From Lantana camara (lineage: Eukaryota > Streptophyta > Magnoliopsida > Lamiales > Verbenaceae): a stretch of 64,000 nt of DNA. Under the pieces are notes generated by a model. That model saw nothing but the letters and a program-made list of their open reading frames with translations, was not told the DNA's origin and did no database searches. This document shows, one piece after another, positions 34,176 through 45,700 of this stretch (position 1 is the stretch's first letter; every line of letters begins with the position of its first letter). Location: positions 31,529,001 to 31,593,000 of the forward strand of contig CM074855.1 in the NCBI GenBank assembly GCA_037501455.1. Direction: 5' to 3'. Made by a program: the position numbers and the translations under genes.

Positions 34176-34434
34176 AGTCCTCTCCCTCATTTGTAAACCT
34201 TCTGTCATCTCAGAATTTGTACTTTCATATTCCAGATTTGTATTATTTTTTTAAATCTTAATTTAGCATGAACATTATGGGCCAGAGCACCTTAATTTTG
34301 TAACCATCGAGCATTAGCTGCTCCTTTTTTCTTTGAATGAACACTCCTTTCTTTGCCATGCTTTGTTATAACTTTACGTTGGACTTACCTTATCAAAGTC
34401 TCATAATAATAAGATCTGAGTGAAAAGTAAAAGA
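34176..34434. other. 3' flank of the antisense ORF
   Basis: AT-rich, non-coding. It probably holds the antisense transcript's end: AATTTGTATT and TTTGAATGAA are seen, but no certain polyadenylation signal. Confidence 0.5.
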
Positions 34435-34700
34435 CACAAAACTTGTAAAATTTTGCTAAGTCTTTGAACAAACGCGAGGGTTTCATTTTGAAAGCGCCTT
34501 GGTTTAAGACTTGCGAAAATTTGTCTAAGTATTGTAGTGAATTTTGTGATAAGTCTTCAATAAGCACATGGTTTCCACCTTGAGAGTTCCCTGGCTAAGA
34601 CTAATAAAAACCTATAAAATTTTACTGAGTCTTTAAGTAAACATGAGGGTTTCATTTAGAGAGTACCTCGGCTTAAGACTTACAAATTTTTTTTTAAAAG
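34435..34700 (-). repeat. Tandem repeat in the 3' untranslated part of element 2 (about 3 units)
   Basis: Units of about 80-95 bp share AAGTCTTT-A-AA-CA...GAGGGTTTCATTTTGA-AG--CCT-GG-TTAAGACTTGC-AAA. Copies begin at about 34440, 34525 and 34610, the outer two most alike. Such repeats between the last ORF and the 3' LTR are typical of Tat/Ogre relatives. Confidence 0.7.
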
Positions 34701-35375
34701 TTTCCTTGTTGTATGCTAGACGGATGCCCTTGTAGGTGTGATGATCTTGCTATGAGGGCTCCTTTGTCTAGTCTTTATAAGAACTTGTCTAAAAGTTCCT
34801 TGGTTGTACTATGGATGGGAGGGTCGCATGTTGAGGGTCCTTGTCACCCAGTACCTTGGAGAATTTTCTAAAAGTTTCTCATCGTGATATGATGCAGTAG
34901 ATCTTCTTACCGTCGATTTCGAACACGAAGGGCCTCTCCCGAGGGTCCCCCTGTCGTTTTCTAGTGTTTGATTACAGTGTGCTACAAGTCCCTTTTTCGA
35001 GTACTAGGTGCTTTGTTCCACAAGCAACCCTGGCCTACTAGGATGTTCCTAAGTGTGCGCCTTGCTCTTTGAGAAATCTTCCAAGAGTTTCGGAAGTACA
35101 AGTACAAAGCCGGAAGTGATATTCCATCCAATTTCGTAACAGTCTTGTGCGAAATAAAGCATTAAGTAATCGTGATTGTAACCCTTGTTTAAGTGAGATC
35201 CGTGCTCCTTGGGCCTACTGGGCTTTTGCCCAAGGTCCCAAGCGAGAATCTAGATCATCCTGCATTTCTGAAGACAGATAACTTACTTTCAAGAAAATTC
35301 CATTATAATTTGCCTGAGAAATAGTAGGTACATGGGGCTCGAGAGCGGGTTTTTACAAAGGTGTTTCTGGGTGAT
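34701..35375 (-). other. Spacer downstream of element 2 pol
   Basis: No coding frame. Weak repeats of TTGTCTAAAAGTT and TTTTCTAAAAGTTTC occur at 34690-34880. Nothing else recognised. Confidence 0.5.
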
Positions 35376-36700
35376 TCAAACATAAAACCGTTGAAGGTTG
35401 CAAGCATTCCATGGACGAGGAAAACGTTCGCCCTGGAGTGTCTCAAGCGTGTAAGTGTTATTGACTCTGATTTGTATAATTTTGTGGGGTCCTTCCCAGT
35501 TCGGGTCTAATTTCCCTACATGTTTGGACACTTCAACCTTTTTTAAAACCAAGTCCCCCATCTGGAATGTTCTCTCCCTGATACGCTTGTTATATTGTTG
35601 TGCTACGGACGCTTTGTACTTGTGTATCTTTGGCCATGCGTCATCTCTTTTCTCTTCCAGCAAATCAAGCTCAAGAGCTTTGTTACTCTCGTTGGTTTTG
35701 GGCTTGACATAGGCAACGCGCACGGACTCTTAGGCTGTTTCCGTAGGTATCATGGCTTCTGAGCCATAGACGAGCGCGAATGGAGTTTTGCCTGTGGCCG
35801 CTCGCGGAGTTGTGCGATAGGCCCACAAAGCCCCTTGTAACTCCTCAGTCCATTCGTACTTTTTGCTCTCGAGCATAGTCTTCAAATGCTGAAGAATGAC
35901 CCTATTAGTAACTTTAACCTGACCGTTCGCCTAAGGATGGCCTACGAAAATAAAGCGTTATTCAATTCCCAACCCCGAGCACCTTTCCCGACTATCCACC
36001 GCTATAAATTGTGATCCATTGTCTGAAAAGAAAACCCTCGGGATGCCGTACTTGCAAATGATATTCTTCCATATGAAATCTCTCACCACCCTGAAGGTAA
36101 TTTTGACAACTCCCTCGGCCTCGGCCCATTTTGTGAATTAATCGATGGCCAAGATGACGAACTTCTTCTACCTAACTGCCATGGGCACGGGGCCTACAAT
36201 GTCAATTCCCTACTGGGCAAAGGGCCATGAGACATCTATGGGGACCATCTAAGCAGCTGGAAATTGGGGAATGTTGGAGTGACATTGGCACCTGGGACAT
36301 TTCTTGGAGAATGTGATGGTATCTTGGAGGACTGCGAGCTAATAAAATCCACTTCTCAATATCTTTTTGGCTAGAATACTTCCCCAGAGTGATTCCCACA
36401 ACTCCCTCCGTGAACGTGCTCGAGGGTCTCTTTGGCCTGCGAAGGACTCAAACATCTCATTGGCAGGCCCTTGAATGATTTCTTGAAAGTCTTCCCTCAT
36501 TATCTAGAAATAAACGAGGGGCCTTGTTTCTGATTTTTCGTGCTTCCACCTTATCGATTGGGTAAGTCCCATCTTTAAGGAATCTAATAATATCATCGAG
36601 CTAACACGGCTCGCTGGGATTGATCATGGCCACCGCTCAGGTGGGGACTTTCCCTCTTATCAATGACTCTTCTGTTCTAAGGAATGTGATGGAATGTTCG
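35376..36700 (-). pseudogene. Element 2 integrase, broken
   Basis: Read right to left: a zinc-region CPRCQ block (about 36280-36295), then WPFAQ-stop-GIDIVGP at about 36190-36225 (a tryptophan codon turned to a stop), then the catalytic core with shifts (36180-35900). The intact C-terminal part (35723-35376) has KRIRERTFQMGDLVLKKVE, GKLDPNWEGPHKI and the end NACNLQRFYV. These blocks are characteristic of Tat/Athila integrases. Several stops make it dead. Confidence 0.8.
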
Positions 36701-36899
36701 CAGGTACCCTCGAGAGCGAAGGCAAATTTAGAAAGTGCATCAGCACGCTCATTTTCCACTCGTGGGACCTGGAGCAAATAAAATTCCTTGAACTTTCCGA
36801 TGATCTACCTTGCCTTTTCCAAATATTGCATCATGGTGGTTTCTCGAGCCTCATAAGTTCCTTCAATCTGGCTCACAATCAGCTGCGAATCGATATAGG

Positions 36900-37690
36900 C
36901 TGTGATCTTGGAAGCTCCACTTTGAAAACAATTTTCAATCCTTGAATAAGAGCTTCATATTCCGCCTCGTTGTTGGTGACTTAGAAATCTGACCATATTG
37001 CAAAGTCTATCTCGATTCCATTACGGTCTCTAAGGGTTACCCCTGCTCCTCCCCCTTGAGAGGTCGAGGAACCATCTGTGTGCTGGACCCATAAACCAGC
37101 ATCCTTTGGAATGGCAGGCTCCAACTTGAAATGTTCAACCAATAAGTCTGTGACCGCCTGTGCTTGTATAGCCGTTCTGGGCTCGAAGACCCATTTTATC
37201 AATCTCCCAATCAGGCTTGGAAAGGACTTGTCTTAGTGGCTGGTCAGTGAGAACCGTGATGGAATGCACTTGAAAGTAGGGTCTCAGCCTTCGCGATGCA
37301 TTGATGGGGGCAATTACAAACTTCTCAATCTCCAAATATTTCTTTTCTGTGCCTTGTAATATCTTGCTCAAGTAATAGACGGGCAGATGCTTGCGCTCTG
37401 GTACAACTACCAGTACCCCGCTCGTGGCCTCGGCAGATACACAGAGATATATGAACAACCTCTCGCCCTCGACGGGATTGGTTGGCAGTGGAGCGCTCGA
37501 GAGGTATGTCTTCATATCTTGCAATGCCTTTTCGCATTCATCGGTCCAAACAATGAATCTGTTAAGAGAAATTATTTTTCCCACCAAGACATGGACTTCC
37601 CTGACGTTTTGTGGGGATGGGATGTCCAAAATGGCCTTAATTTTTTTCCGGATTGGCCTCAATCCCTCGTTTGTTGACCATATAGCCCAA
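36900..37690 (-). pseudogene. Element 2 RNase H plus second (archaeal-type) RNase H, broken
   Basis: The first RNase H (37662-37200) shows RFI-WTDECEKALQDMKTYL, PVYYLSKILQGTEKKYLEIEK and TDQPLRQVLSKPDW. It is followed in another frame by VQHTDGSSTSQGGGAGVTL (about 37080), the start of the archaeal-type RNase H that Tat-lineage elements acquired as an extra domain. A frameshift near 37200 and a stop near 36985 break it. Confidence 0.8.
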
Positions 37691-38359
37691 GAATTTTCCC
37701 CCTCGTACTCTAAATGTGGATTTGGAGGGGTTCAGTTTCATCCCGTAATGGCGCAGGATGTCAAAGTGCGCTTAAGATTTTCCAGGTGCGAGTCCTGACG
37801 CTCACTTTTGACTATCATATCATCCACATATACTTCCATGGACCCTCTAATTTCATTCTCAAACATCCGGTTTACGAGGCGTTGGTATGTGGCACCAGCA
37901 TTCTTGAGTCCAAAGGGCATAACCAGGAAGCAATATACCCCCATGTGTATCACAAAAGAGGTTTCCGGGCGATCCTCGGGGGGTTATGAATATCTGATAG
38001 TATCCTTGGAAAGCATCCATCATGCTCATGAGCTCGTATCCAGCAGTCGAATCTACCACATCAATTCGGGGCAAAGGATACGGATCCTTGGGATAAGCTT
38101 TGTTGAAATCTGTGAAATCGTTGCACATACGTCATTTGTTGGCACTTTTTGGAACAAAGACTACATTGTAGAGCCATTCAGGGTATAAGATGGGCTTGAT
38201 ATATTCGGCTTCCGGGAGTTTGCTTACTTCTTCCTCAATAATCTTTCTCCTGAATCTATTGGCATCCCGTTTCTTCTGTTTTACAGGCTTGAAAGAGGGA
38301 TCCACGTTGAGCCTGTGGACAATTACGCTCGGGTCTATTCCGGTGAGGTCAGAAGCTTT
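37691..38359 (-). pseudogene. Element 2 reverse transcriptase, broken
   Basis: Blocks in order on the minus strand: DFTDFNKAYPKDPYPLPRID (38115-38055), VDSTAGYELMSMMDAFQGYY, then after a shift LVMPFGLKNAGATYQRLVNR (37930-37870) and the catalytic YVDDMIVKS at about 37830-37800. These are the Tat-type versions of the RT motifs. The frame changes between about 37990 and 37950. Confidence 0.85.
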
Positions 38360-39340
38360 TCAAGTGAAAACATCAATATTCTCCCTTAGGAAATCAATCA
38401 TCATGACTTGCGATGGACCTGAAAGGCTAGAGCCTATTTGAGTGGTTTTCTCCTTGTTTCCTGGCTCTAATTCGACCGTGATAAATTTCTCCGTGGGTTC
38501 AATCCGCGCCTCCGGTCGGGGGAGTTCGAGGGGCCTCTTCTTTCCTGTCAAACGGTGATCAGTGGCATCCTTGTCTCCCTCGTTGGTGTCTTCTTTCGAA
38601 GAGGAATCCCCGACTGCTCCTAGTGGAGTATCCTTGGGGTTATCTCCGGCGTTGGGATCTTTCTTCTTATTCTTCTTCTTGTTTATCTTGGCCGTCTTAC
38701 GCATGGGACCATCCTCGTCCAAATTGGGAAAATTCACTGATTTCTTTGTGGATCCAATCTGGAGTGTCTTCTCGGCTTTGGGCTTTCTGAGAGATAGCAT
38801 GTAACATTCCCATGCTTCTCGTACGTTGGAAAGAACTTTACCTACACCCTCGACGGTGGGGAACTTGTTTTTCTGATAGTAAGTGGAAATGATCGCCCTA
38901 AAATCGATGAGGGCTGGGCACCCAATGATGATGTTGTAACGAATCTCGATTTCCACTACTGCGTAGGTAACCATGAGCATCTTCCGCTGTGGGGCGCGAC
39001 CAAAAGAGGTGGCTAAGCGAATTTGTCCCCGAGGGATAACCTCAGAGACCCCAAAGCCAAGAAGGGCCGTTTTGAGGGGTTCGAGGGGGATGTTAGTAAC
39101 ATTCAATCTCCGGAATGTCGTTTACAGGAAAACATTAACAGAACTTCCACTATCGACCAAAACCCTCTTTAGAACACGGTTATGGACATCCAACTAACCA
39201 CCATAGGGCAATCAGAGGTTTCACCAACCCCATAGGGTGTTACAATATGGGCCAAGTCCTTATCAGAGAAACCTATTACATCATTTTCCCTCAAGTTGCC
39301 GGCGCTCGCCTCCTTAATGTCATAGACTTGTTTTGGCACC
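38360..39340 (-). pseudogene. Element 2 protease region and gag-pol linker, broken
   Basis: A 248-codon open stretch (39106-38360) has PRGQIRLATSFG, IRYNIIIGCPALIDFRAI and STYYQKNKFPTVEGVGKVL, the conserved post-active-site part of Tat-lineage protease. A lysine-rich acidic linker (KKKNKKKDPNAGD) and the start of the RT follow. The active-site aspartate block should lie upstream of 39106, where the frame is disrupted. Confidence 0.75.
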
Positions 39341-40303
39341 GAGGGGCATTGGTCATAGCTTCGCACGTATCGGCGGCATGAAGCATTGGAATCTCCCCTC
39401 AAATGAGCCTCCAACGATCATATTGATGACCGCACAAGGGGCATTCCCTTGCTTCGACACCTTTTGCTTGCCAAGGTGGCTACTTTCTGGGGGGCCTCGC
39501 CCCCGTGGGATCCTTGAGCGCACTCGTTTCCCTAGCCCGCTCTTGCAGCGCCCGTTGTAGCACTCCAAAATCTTCACAAACTCTTTCAAGTGTTCGCCCA
39601 CGATGAGTCTTTGAATCTAACTTTCCAATTGGCGACACTCGTCCGTGTCGTGCCCCTTCTATTTGTGGAAAGTACAATATTTGTTCGAGCGCTTGGGAGC
39701 TTTTGTTTCTTTCATTTTCTGAGGTCTTTTGAAGAGCTTTTTATCGAAGAGGGAGTAAACCTCAGAATTGGGCCGATTGAGAGGGATTCGCTCGTGCCGA
39801 TGAGGAGGAATCAGAGACATCCAATGATCCTTCCGAGCGTCGTCACGTCCACGCTCGGCCTTTGGAGGGCTAGGATGCCTTGGCGTATTTGAACCATACA
39901 TATCCTAAAGAGCAAAAAAGGGGCTCAGCGATCTCCCTCATGGCCATGAGCGATCCAGGCCTTCTTTCAACGATGGTGTCAGCAAACTTCTTACTCACAT
40001 ACTGCTTATGATCAACCGCTTTGAAAAGCACCAGGATCAAGAAATCCATTGAGGGTGTCTCCACTAGAAATATCTCTTTGTTGAATCGATCGAAAAAAGA
40101 CCTGAGGCATTCACCCCTTCCTTAGACCAAGTTGTACAGAGTCGTGGGTGCGGTGACAGGGGCTTTCAAAGAGTTGAAATGATTCAAAAAGGTGTTTGTA
40201 AGGTCCTTATACCCCCTGATCGAGTAGGACAGCAAACGCTTGTACTATTCCTGCACCATTCTGATAAGGGAAGTAATGAACACTTTGGCCCAATAGTGGC
40301 TTG

Positions 40304-42863
40304 TGTAATGCCCCGATTTTCATTAAACAATTTCTTATGTTATTATAATTTTATAAATTGTATTTTATCAAACTTTCATAAAATTTCATGAATTTATATT
40401 AAAGTTAGAATTTATTTCATAATTTGAAAATATTTATCACGTGAAACAAAACCCGAGAGTGCTTCAAATTACCGAATTGTCCCTACTTGGTCATTCTCTT
40501 AACTTTAGGGACCTAATTGCATGATCTTTCAAGGACCTAATTGATCCCATTTCAAAACCTTACATCCTTAATTGCATAACTTAAACATTTCAAGGATTAA
40601 TTGGCAAAATTGGAACTTTCACACATTTCAAAAATGGGATACATCGTTATTTCATCTCCTAGCTTCCATGATCCCATTTCAATCCAAAAATCTCCCAACA
40701 ACTTTGCTCTCTCTCTCTCTCGGTATCAAGAAGCAAGGAGAAGGAAAGAGAATTTTATCATTTTCATCAAGAATTTTCAAGAAATTTGCCAAGTTTGGGA
40801 GTTGATCATCATCATCATCTATTTTCTCCATATCTTCATCTTCAAGGTTGGTTGTGCATGAATGGATGATTCTTGATCATATTTGAGTTAGCTAGGGTTT
40901 GAGATGGATATGCTAGATGAATTAATTGGAATTGGAAGCATGATTATGTGATCATAGCATGAATTATGGCATGATTTATTCATGGAATTGTTGGAAATTT
41001 GAGTTTGGTTGATCAACATGAACATGAGCATGAAACCTTGGAAATCTTGATAATATTTCATGACTTATGTGTTTAAGTGTTATGTTAGCACTCTTTGAAT
41101 ATATATGCATCAGATTTCCAGAAAATCATAGCTTTGTTGGTTGAAAATGGAATTTTGGTGGCTTTGTTGTTCATTCCCGAGAGCCTCCCATGTTTTTGCT
41201 CTGTTTTGTAAGTTGCAGAAACTGGGAACGACCGTTCCCAGCCTTAAGGCATTATGGGAACGGGCGTTCCCACCTTTTCAAATGAAAATAGGCGGCCGAG
41301 CATGGGAACGGCCGTTTCCATTTTGGCCTTAGTGCCGGAAGGGCCGTTCCCAGCTAAAGGCGCCCTTTGTATTTAAAAATCGTTGCCGCGTCTTTGGGGT
41401 TACGGGAACGACCGTTACCATTTACAAAGGGGAGCTGGAACGGCCGTTCCCACCTGACATGCAGAACAAAACATTCTGCATAAAATTACGAAAATAGCCC
41501 CTCGATCCGACGACTTCTTTGACCCCGAATTGCTATTATATGATCAAATATGTACTGAAACAAGATGTTTTCATGCCACATTGCATTTTCCTCGTCATCT
41601 CGTTGCATTTCTGCAGTTCGCCATATTTGGTCTATTTTAGAGTCAAGTCTCACGAATACATGTATCCCTTGCACAGATTATCTTCTCGTGACGTGGAAAA
41701 GGGGTCGTAGGCCGTGTCTTGACTTGCATTTTGTCAGTAAAGGTGAGGTTTAGTTATTAATTATGTAGAACCATATAACCTTTATGTGGATTTCGGACAA
41801 ATTACATATACATATATCTTTATAATCGTTTTCCAAGAAACAAGGGATTTAATAACCATCCGTGTATCGTGTTACAAGTTGTGTTTCTTGAAACTAATCG
41901 TGTTCTTGACAAGCAAGCCATGTATCGGGTTATTGTGTTACCGTGATCGTGTTTGGCGAATTACCGTGTATCGTGTATCGTGTTTATGGGCCCGAGGGTG
42001 AGTGTTTGAGCCAACCGGGAAAGCATAGGGCTGACGGGTAACTCACACACCTCTCTCACACCGTGGGGATGCCCCCTGAATCCACCAGGAGGTTTGGTGG
42101 AGGAAGGAGTCCCGTACGTGGGAGTCATGCTCCCGACGTACAATGTGTTATCGTGAGTGGTTCGGGCCTTGCAAACCCACCACCAATGGTGAAGGATGGA
42201 TTTCGTGTTATTCATCGTGTGCACTTTAATGACTTGCATGATAACTTAATTAAATGAAAGTGCAACCCTTGTTCACTGTCGAGATTGGTTGGAGATCGTG
42301 CACGCCCCTCGCCAGGGCCACTGATTGTTATAATAAACGTGATTATCGTGTTAAACTTGATAGTTGTAATCTCGGGTGAGTTTTATGTTATTCTTGCACC
42401 CATATTATTATAGTTACAAAACCTTACCCGAGATTATAACTTGCATGCTACTTGTGTGTATATATATTTATGCCCCTCACTCGGTCTTCACAGACTAACG
42501 CCTCCACCTTTCAGGTTTTGTTCGTGACGTGCTAGGCGGGAGTCGGGTCGTGTCGTTTATCCAGCTGAGTCTAGCATAGTTTTCTTTCCATGTATTGGCA
42601 TTTCAGAGTATCATGTTAATAGTTATGAGCACTTACACGTGAATGTTATTTGGGAGATGATAATGTATTGATATGATGATGTTATAATATTATTATGCTT
42701 CCGCTTTATTTTGTCGCATGTATAAGTTATCCCGCCTAGCTTGTCGTGTATTGCATTGTCACCCGTTCGCTATAGGTTGATTCATGTACGGATTGGACGT
42801 TTCATATGTGGATTGATCTATAGTGCGGGGGCGTGGTACCTCCACGTGTTAAGGGGTGCTACA
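40304..42863 (+). mobile_element. Solo LTR, family E (2560 bp), inserted in element 2 gag
   Basis: It starts TGTAATGCCCCG and ends GGGGTGCTACA, with the perfect TSD GCTTG (40299-40303 and 42864-42868). Modules: donor-like TCAAG|GTTGGT at 40847, dyad cluster 41223-41452, AAGTCTCAC box (41646), acceptor-like GCACAG ending 41676, second donor-like AAAG|GTGAGG (41743), TTTCAG ending 42514, then GTGCTAGGCGGG (about 42529), and the CACCCGTTCGC 3' module (42761). It lies opposite in direction to element 2. Confidence 0.94.
41223..41452 (+). repeat. Dyad cluster of LTR E (six sites, GGGAAC-N4-GTTCCC arms)
   Basis: Sites start at 41223, 41255, 41303, 41335, 41403 and 41435, giving spacings of 32, 48, 32, 68 and 32 bp. 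TGGGAACGACCGTTCCCA (41223-41240) and TGGGAACGGGCGTTCCCA (41255-41272) have perfect 7-bp arms; the others carry one or two mismatches. Centres are GACC, GGGC, GGCC, GGCC, GACC and GGCC. The sequence between sites is largely unlike, except short GGC-rich bits. Confidence 0.9.
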
Positions 42864-44017
42864 GCTTGAGTGCTCGTACAAGTGCATCAAATCAAGAAAT
42901 TGATCCAGGTGTTCAGCAGGATCTGTGGTTCCATCATAACGATTGCTGGAGGTGGGGACTTTACCCATTCCAGCTTAGGCCTCGAGAACTTCTTCCACCA
43001 GGAAAAAGCCCCTTGCGAGGGCTGGTAGTCGTAGTTCTCATAGTTCTCCTCTTGGTTGTGGTGACGAGGACCTTGCTACTGTCAGATGGGGTAACAAGCT
43101 TCTCTGGCATTGGTCCTCTCGTCCCCCACATGGGGAACCTGAGACCGTGCTCTCTAGAGCTGTCCCACCATATCCTGCAACCCCTGCAGCTGGTCTTGCA
43201 CAGCCGCGAGAAGGTTGGGATCTCCTCCCCTCGCTTTACTCCATCGTTTGGAGGCCTGAGAGCCTCGTCTTGAGGCTTGGGAGTGAGCTTCGATATCAAT
43301 GTTGATCCTGTCCGATATCGATCCTGTCCCCAGGCCCTTTGCCCTTGTCTTCCTGGGGACGCTCCCCTCCACCTCTCGTGGGGACTTCCTTCTCTTTTGC
43401 AGGCGGAGGCGGTGGTTGGGCTTACAGGGCGGCTTGCGCCACTGCGAGTGGATGTGCCTGCAATCCTCCTATGGGAGGGGCTGTTTGAGCTGCCTGCCCA
43501 GAAGGAGAATACAAGGAGGTAAAGTTTTTCCATGCATTTTGGGCCGCCTGGACCTCACACTGACTATAATTGTTGGTGTGTCATGGGGGTAACTCCACCC
43601 CATCAATTTCTTTAGGAACTACCATCGAAAGCTGTATCTGACCTGCGTTGTACGGTCGGACGGCAGGCATCATGGTGGCGGGAGCTAGCATGTAACCAGG
43701 GGGTGGCATTGTATAGGAATATCCCCATGACTGAACTGGAGGCGCGTTAAATTGGCTCTGGGTGACAAGGGGCCCAGATCCTCCTACTACGGTGGCGGAG
43801 GGCGAATCTGAGGTGAGTCCCAGGGGTGGAGCAGCAGGCTCCGTCGTGGGAGGAACCACTCAACTAAAGGTGCACCACCATTAGCAGTTGGTGGAAGAAG
43901 ATGGTTGTTCATATCACGGGGAAGGTCATCACCTCCCCCTGCTGCACTGGATCTGGTAGTAACCATGGTATAAATGGTGTTTGCTAGTTAACTAGCGAAA
44001 GAGAAAGGATTGAGAAT

Positions 44018-44040
44018 GGTTTCCCACAGACGGTGCAAAA
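44018..44040 (-). other. Primer-site region of element 2
   Basis: Directly inside the 5' LTR the minus strand reads TTTTTGCACCGTCTGTGGGA, which resembles the conserved GGCGCCGTCTGTGGGA box after the 5' LTR of Tat-lineage elements. I do not assign the primer tRNA. Confidence 0.5.
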
Positions 44041-44042
44041 AA

Positions 44043-44904
44043 TGATGGGGTCTGATTTCATGAGGGTCAAACTCCGACCACTTTCTATTTGTTGAAGTGG
44101 GAAAACAGGGGATGAATCCTAAGAGAGTTCGCTGGAAAGGCTAAGGGCTCTACCTACTAAGACAAACACCAAAACAAAGTCAGAAGGCCAAGCTGGGGGA
44201 ACTGAGGGTGATTCCCAGTTTGGATCTCCGACGCTCAAGACAAATGGTGATCTAAAAGAGAAGATAGAACTTAAGAAAGTTGCAGAGTTTTTGTAAGTAT
44301 GAATTGATTACCATGGTAGGGATGAAGTCCCATATTTATAGTTGAGGGTCAGGGACCCTTTGGTAATTTACCCTTTGTGGTCCTGCCATAATGTTTCCCT
44401 AACATGTGGCGCAATAAGGAGAATCCTAGGAGGAATTTCCTGCAAAAGCTGTGTAAAGTTGGTGCGGACAACAGTGACTGGCGCGCGGGTGTGTACGTGG
44501 TGTCAGAGAACCATTTTGGGGGTGGTAACGAGGGCTAGATGCACGCTCGTGTTCACCATGAGCTTGATGGCTTTGTTGATCCCAGGGAGGATTTAGGGCC
44601 AAGGCTTGTGGCTTGAGGGGAGCTTTGCCCTGTTGTCCGCTAGCATGTCAATGGTTGAAAAGAGGGAGACGTGCGTTTGGAATCATCACCATATGGGAGT
44701 TTGGATATCCTAGGGATTCAGAGTGACACTCGTGTGAGAATGGTAAAGGCCGTCACGTGTTCGACAGCGATAGTTCCACGTGTCAAAACGTGGATCGAGC
44801 GTGAAGGCGTTCAAGAGTGACTGAGCTGGGACCAAGCGGCCACATGTCCATTACAGACGGCATCACGTGTCAAAACGTGGGTTGTGCGTGTTTTGGTCAC
44901 ATCA
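44043..44904 (-). repeat. 5' LTR of element 2
   Basis: 862 bp, the partner of 31365-32224, with TATA-like CTATAAATATGG on the minus strand at 44343-44332. CACGTGTC and CAAAACGTGG boxes at 44754-44880 lie upstream of it. Confidence 0.9.
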
Positions 44905-45329
44905 AAATAGATCTGTACAAAGTTGATTTCAAATGTGTTGATATTATATATCAAATTGAAATCCTCGATGCAAAAAACACAACAATGGTCTCAAAATCAA
45001 AATCCGACAATCAACAAAGCAGAAATCACCGGTTAAAGACGACGCGTGATAGACAAACCTTTGTAGCAGCTTTCGGCAGTTAATAAGCTCAACTAGGGTA
45101 TGAGTTTTGTTTACCTTGGAGAGACAAATTAGATGACGGTGGTTTTAAAACTTGGGTTGCGATGATGGAGGAGAAATCGACGGTCAAAGTTTGTTAAAAT
45201 GGGTTAAGTGTGAATCTTTTTAAAGGTTAGGGCGCAATCGCACCGATTCAAAGGTTCGGGGGGGAAGCCCATTAAGTCCCAAAGGATGGGGGAGGGGGGG
45301 TGGGTGTCTGAGATTAGCCCCTCAAAATA

Positions 45330-45700
45330 TGAATTATTTATATTTGAGTTTGTATAAATATATTTGAATTTTAAGGAACTGTTGTATTATGCAACATTAA
45401 ATTTCTTTTAGTATGAAGCATTAATATTTGAATTTGTAGAATTATATTTAAGTATTGAATAATTATTGTATTATGACAGTTAGGTGTTATATTAAGAACT
45501 TTTATATTAATATGAAGTATTTACTTTTAAATTTTAAGCACTATATATAAACTTTGAGAGATTATAGGGTTACGTAAAATAAGTAATATTACATGAAGAA
45601 CTTTTTTTTTTTGAAAATGAAGTATAAAATCACATTTTTGTAGAATTGTATTTGAATTTGAGGAATTGTAATGTTATTTAGCACCATGTTAAATGAAGGA
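45330..45700. repeat. Degenerate tandem repeat, right part (about 4 units)
   Basis: Units of about 80-107 bp begin near 45330, 45411, 45510 and 45618, each starting TATGAAG or TATGAATT and containing TTTGTAGAATT-like and TGTATTATG/TTATTTAGCA-like blocks. Continues the block at 31041-31245. Confidence 0.6.

Larger units (their letters stand above)
39341..43965 (-). pseudogene. Element 2 gag, broken and split by solo LTR E
   Basis: The 5' part (43965-42869) encodes proline-rich text (MVPPTTEPAAPPLGL, 43859) and a coiled block with LAAVQDQLQGLQDMVGQL (about 43210-43154). Solo LTR E then intervenes (40304-42863). The 3' part (40298-39341) has the nucleocapsid box CTFHK-stop-KGHDTDEC (about 39680-39640), a plant Tat-type zinc motif with a stop inside, and the INMIVGGSFEG block (about 39430-39400) at the gag end. 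Frames change often. Confidence 0.75.
31365..44904 (-). mobile_element. Element 2: decayed Tat-lineage Ty3/gypsy retrotransposon
   Basis: LTRs of 860 and 862 bp begin TGATGGGGTCTG and end ...CATCA. The flanks are AAACA (31360-31364) and AAATA (44905-44909), a TSD with one C/T difference. On the minus strand gag, protease, RT, RNase H, a second RNase H and integrase follow in order. Between integrase and the 3' LTR an extra ORF runs on the opposite strand. The double RNase H and antisense ORF are known marks of the Tat lineage (Grande, RIRE2 and Ogre relatives). Many stops, a solo LTR insertion (40304-42863) and diverged LTRs show it is old and dead. Confidence 0.88.
31247..45317. mobile_element. 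Small TIR DNA transposon split by element 2 (MULE-like, tentative)
   Basis: The left end, starting CTAATCTCAGAC (31247), and the right end, ending GTCTGAGATTAG (45317), are inverted repeats over about 118-125 bases: both contain ATCCTTTGGG, GGTGCGATTG and CACACTTAACC blocks in the same order. Long TIRs suggest a Mutator-like non-autonomous element, but I cannot confirm a 9-bp target duplication. Without element 2 it is about 525 bp (31247-31364 plus about 44910-45317) and has no coding frame. Confidence 0.7.

Noticed and set aside
42833..43533. Open frames on both strands in element 2 gag as a host gene
   Set aside because: They match the proline/glutamine-rich gag region in broken frames and lie between LTR E and the 5' LTR of element 2.
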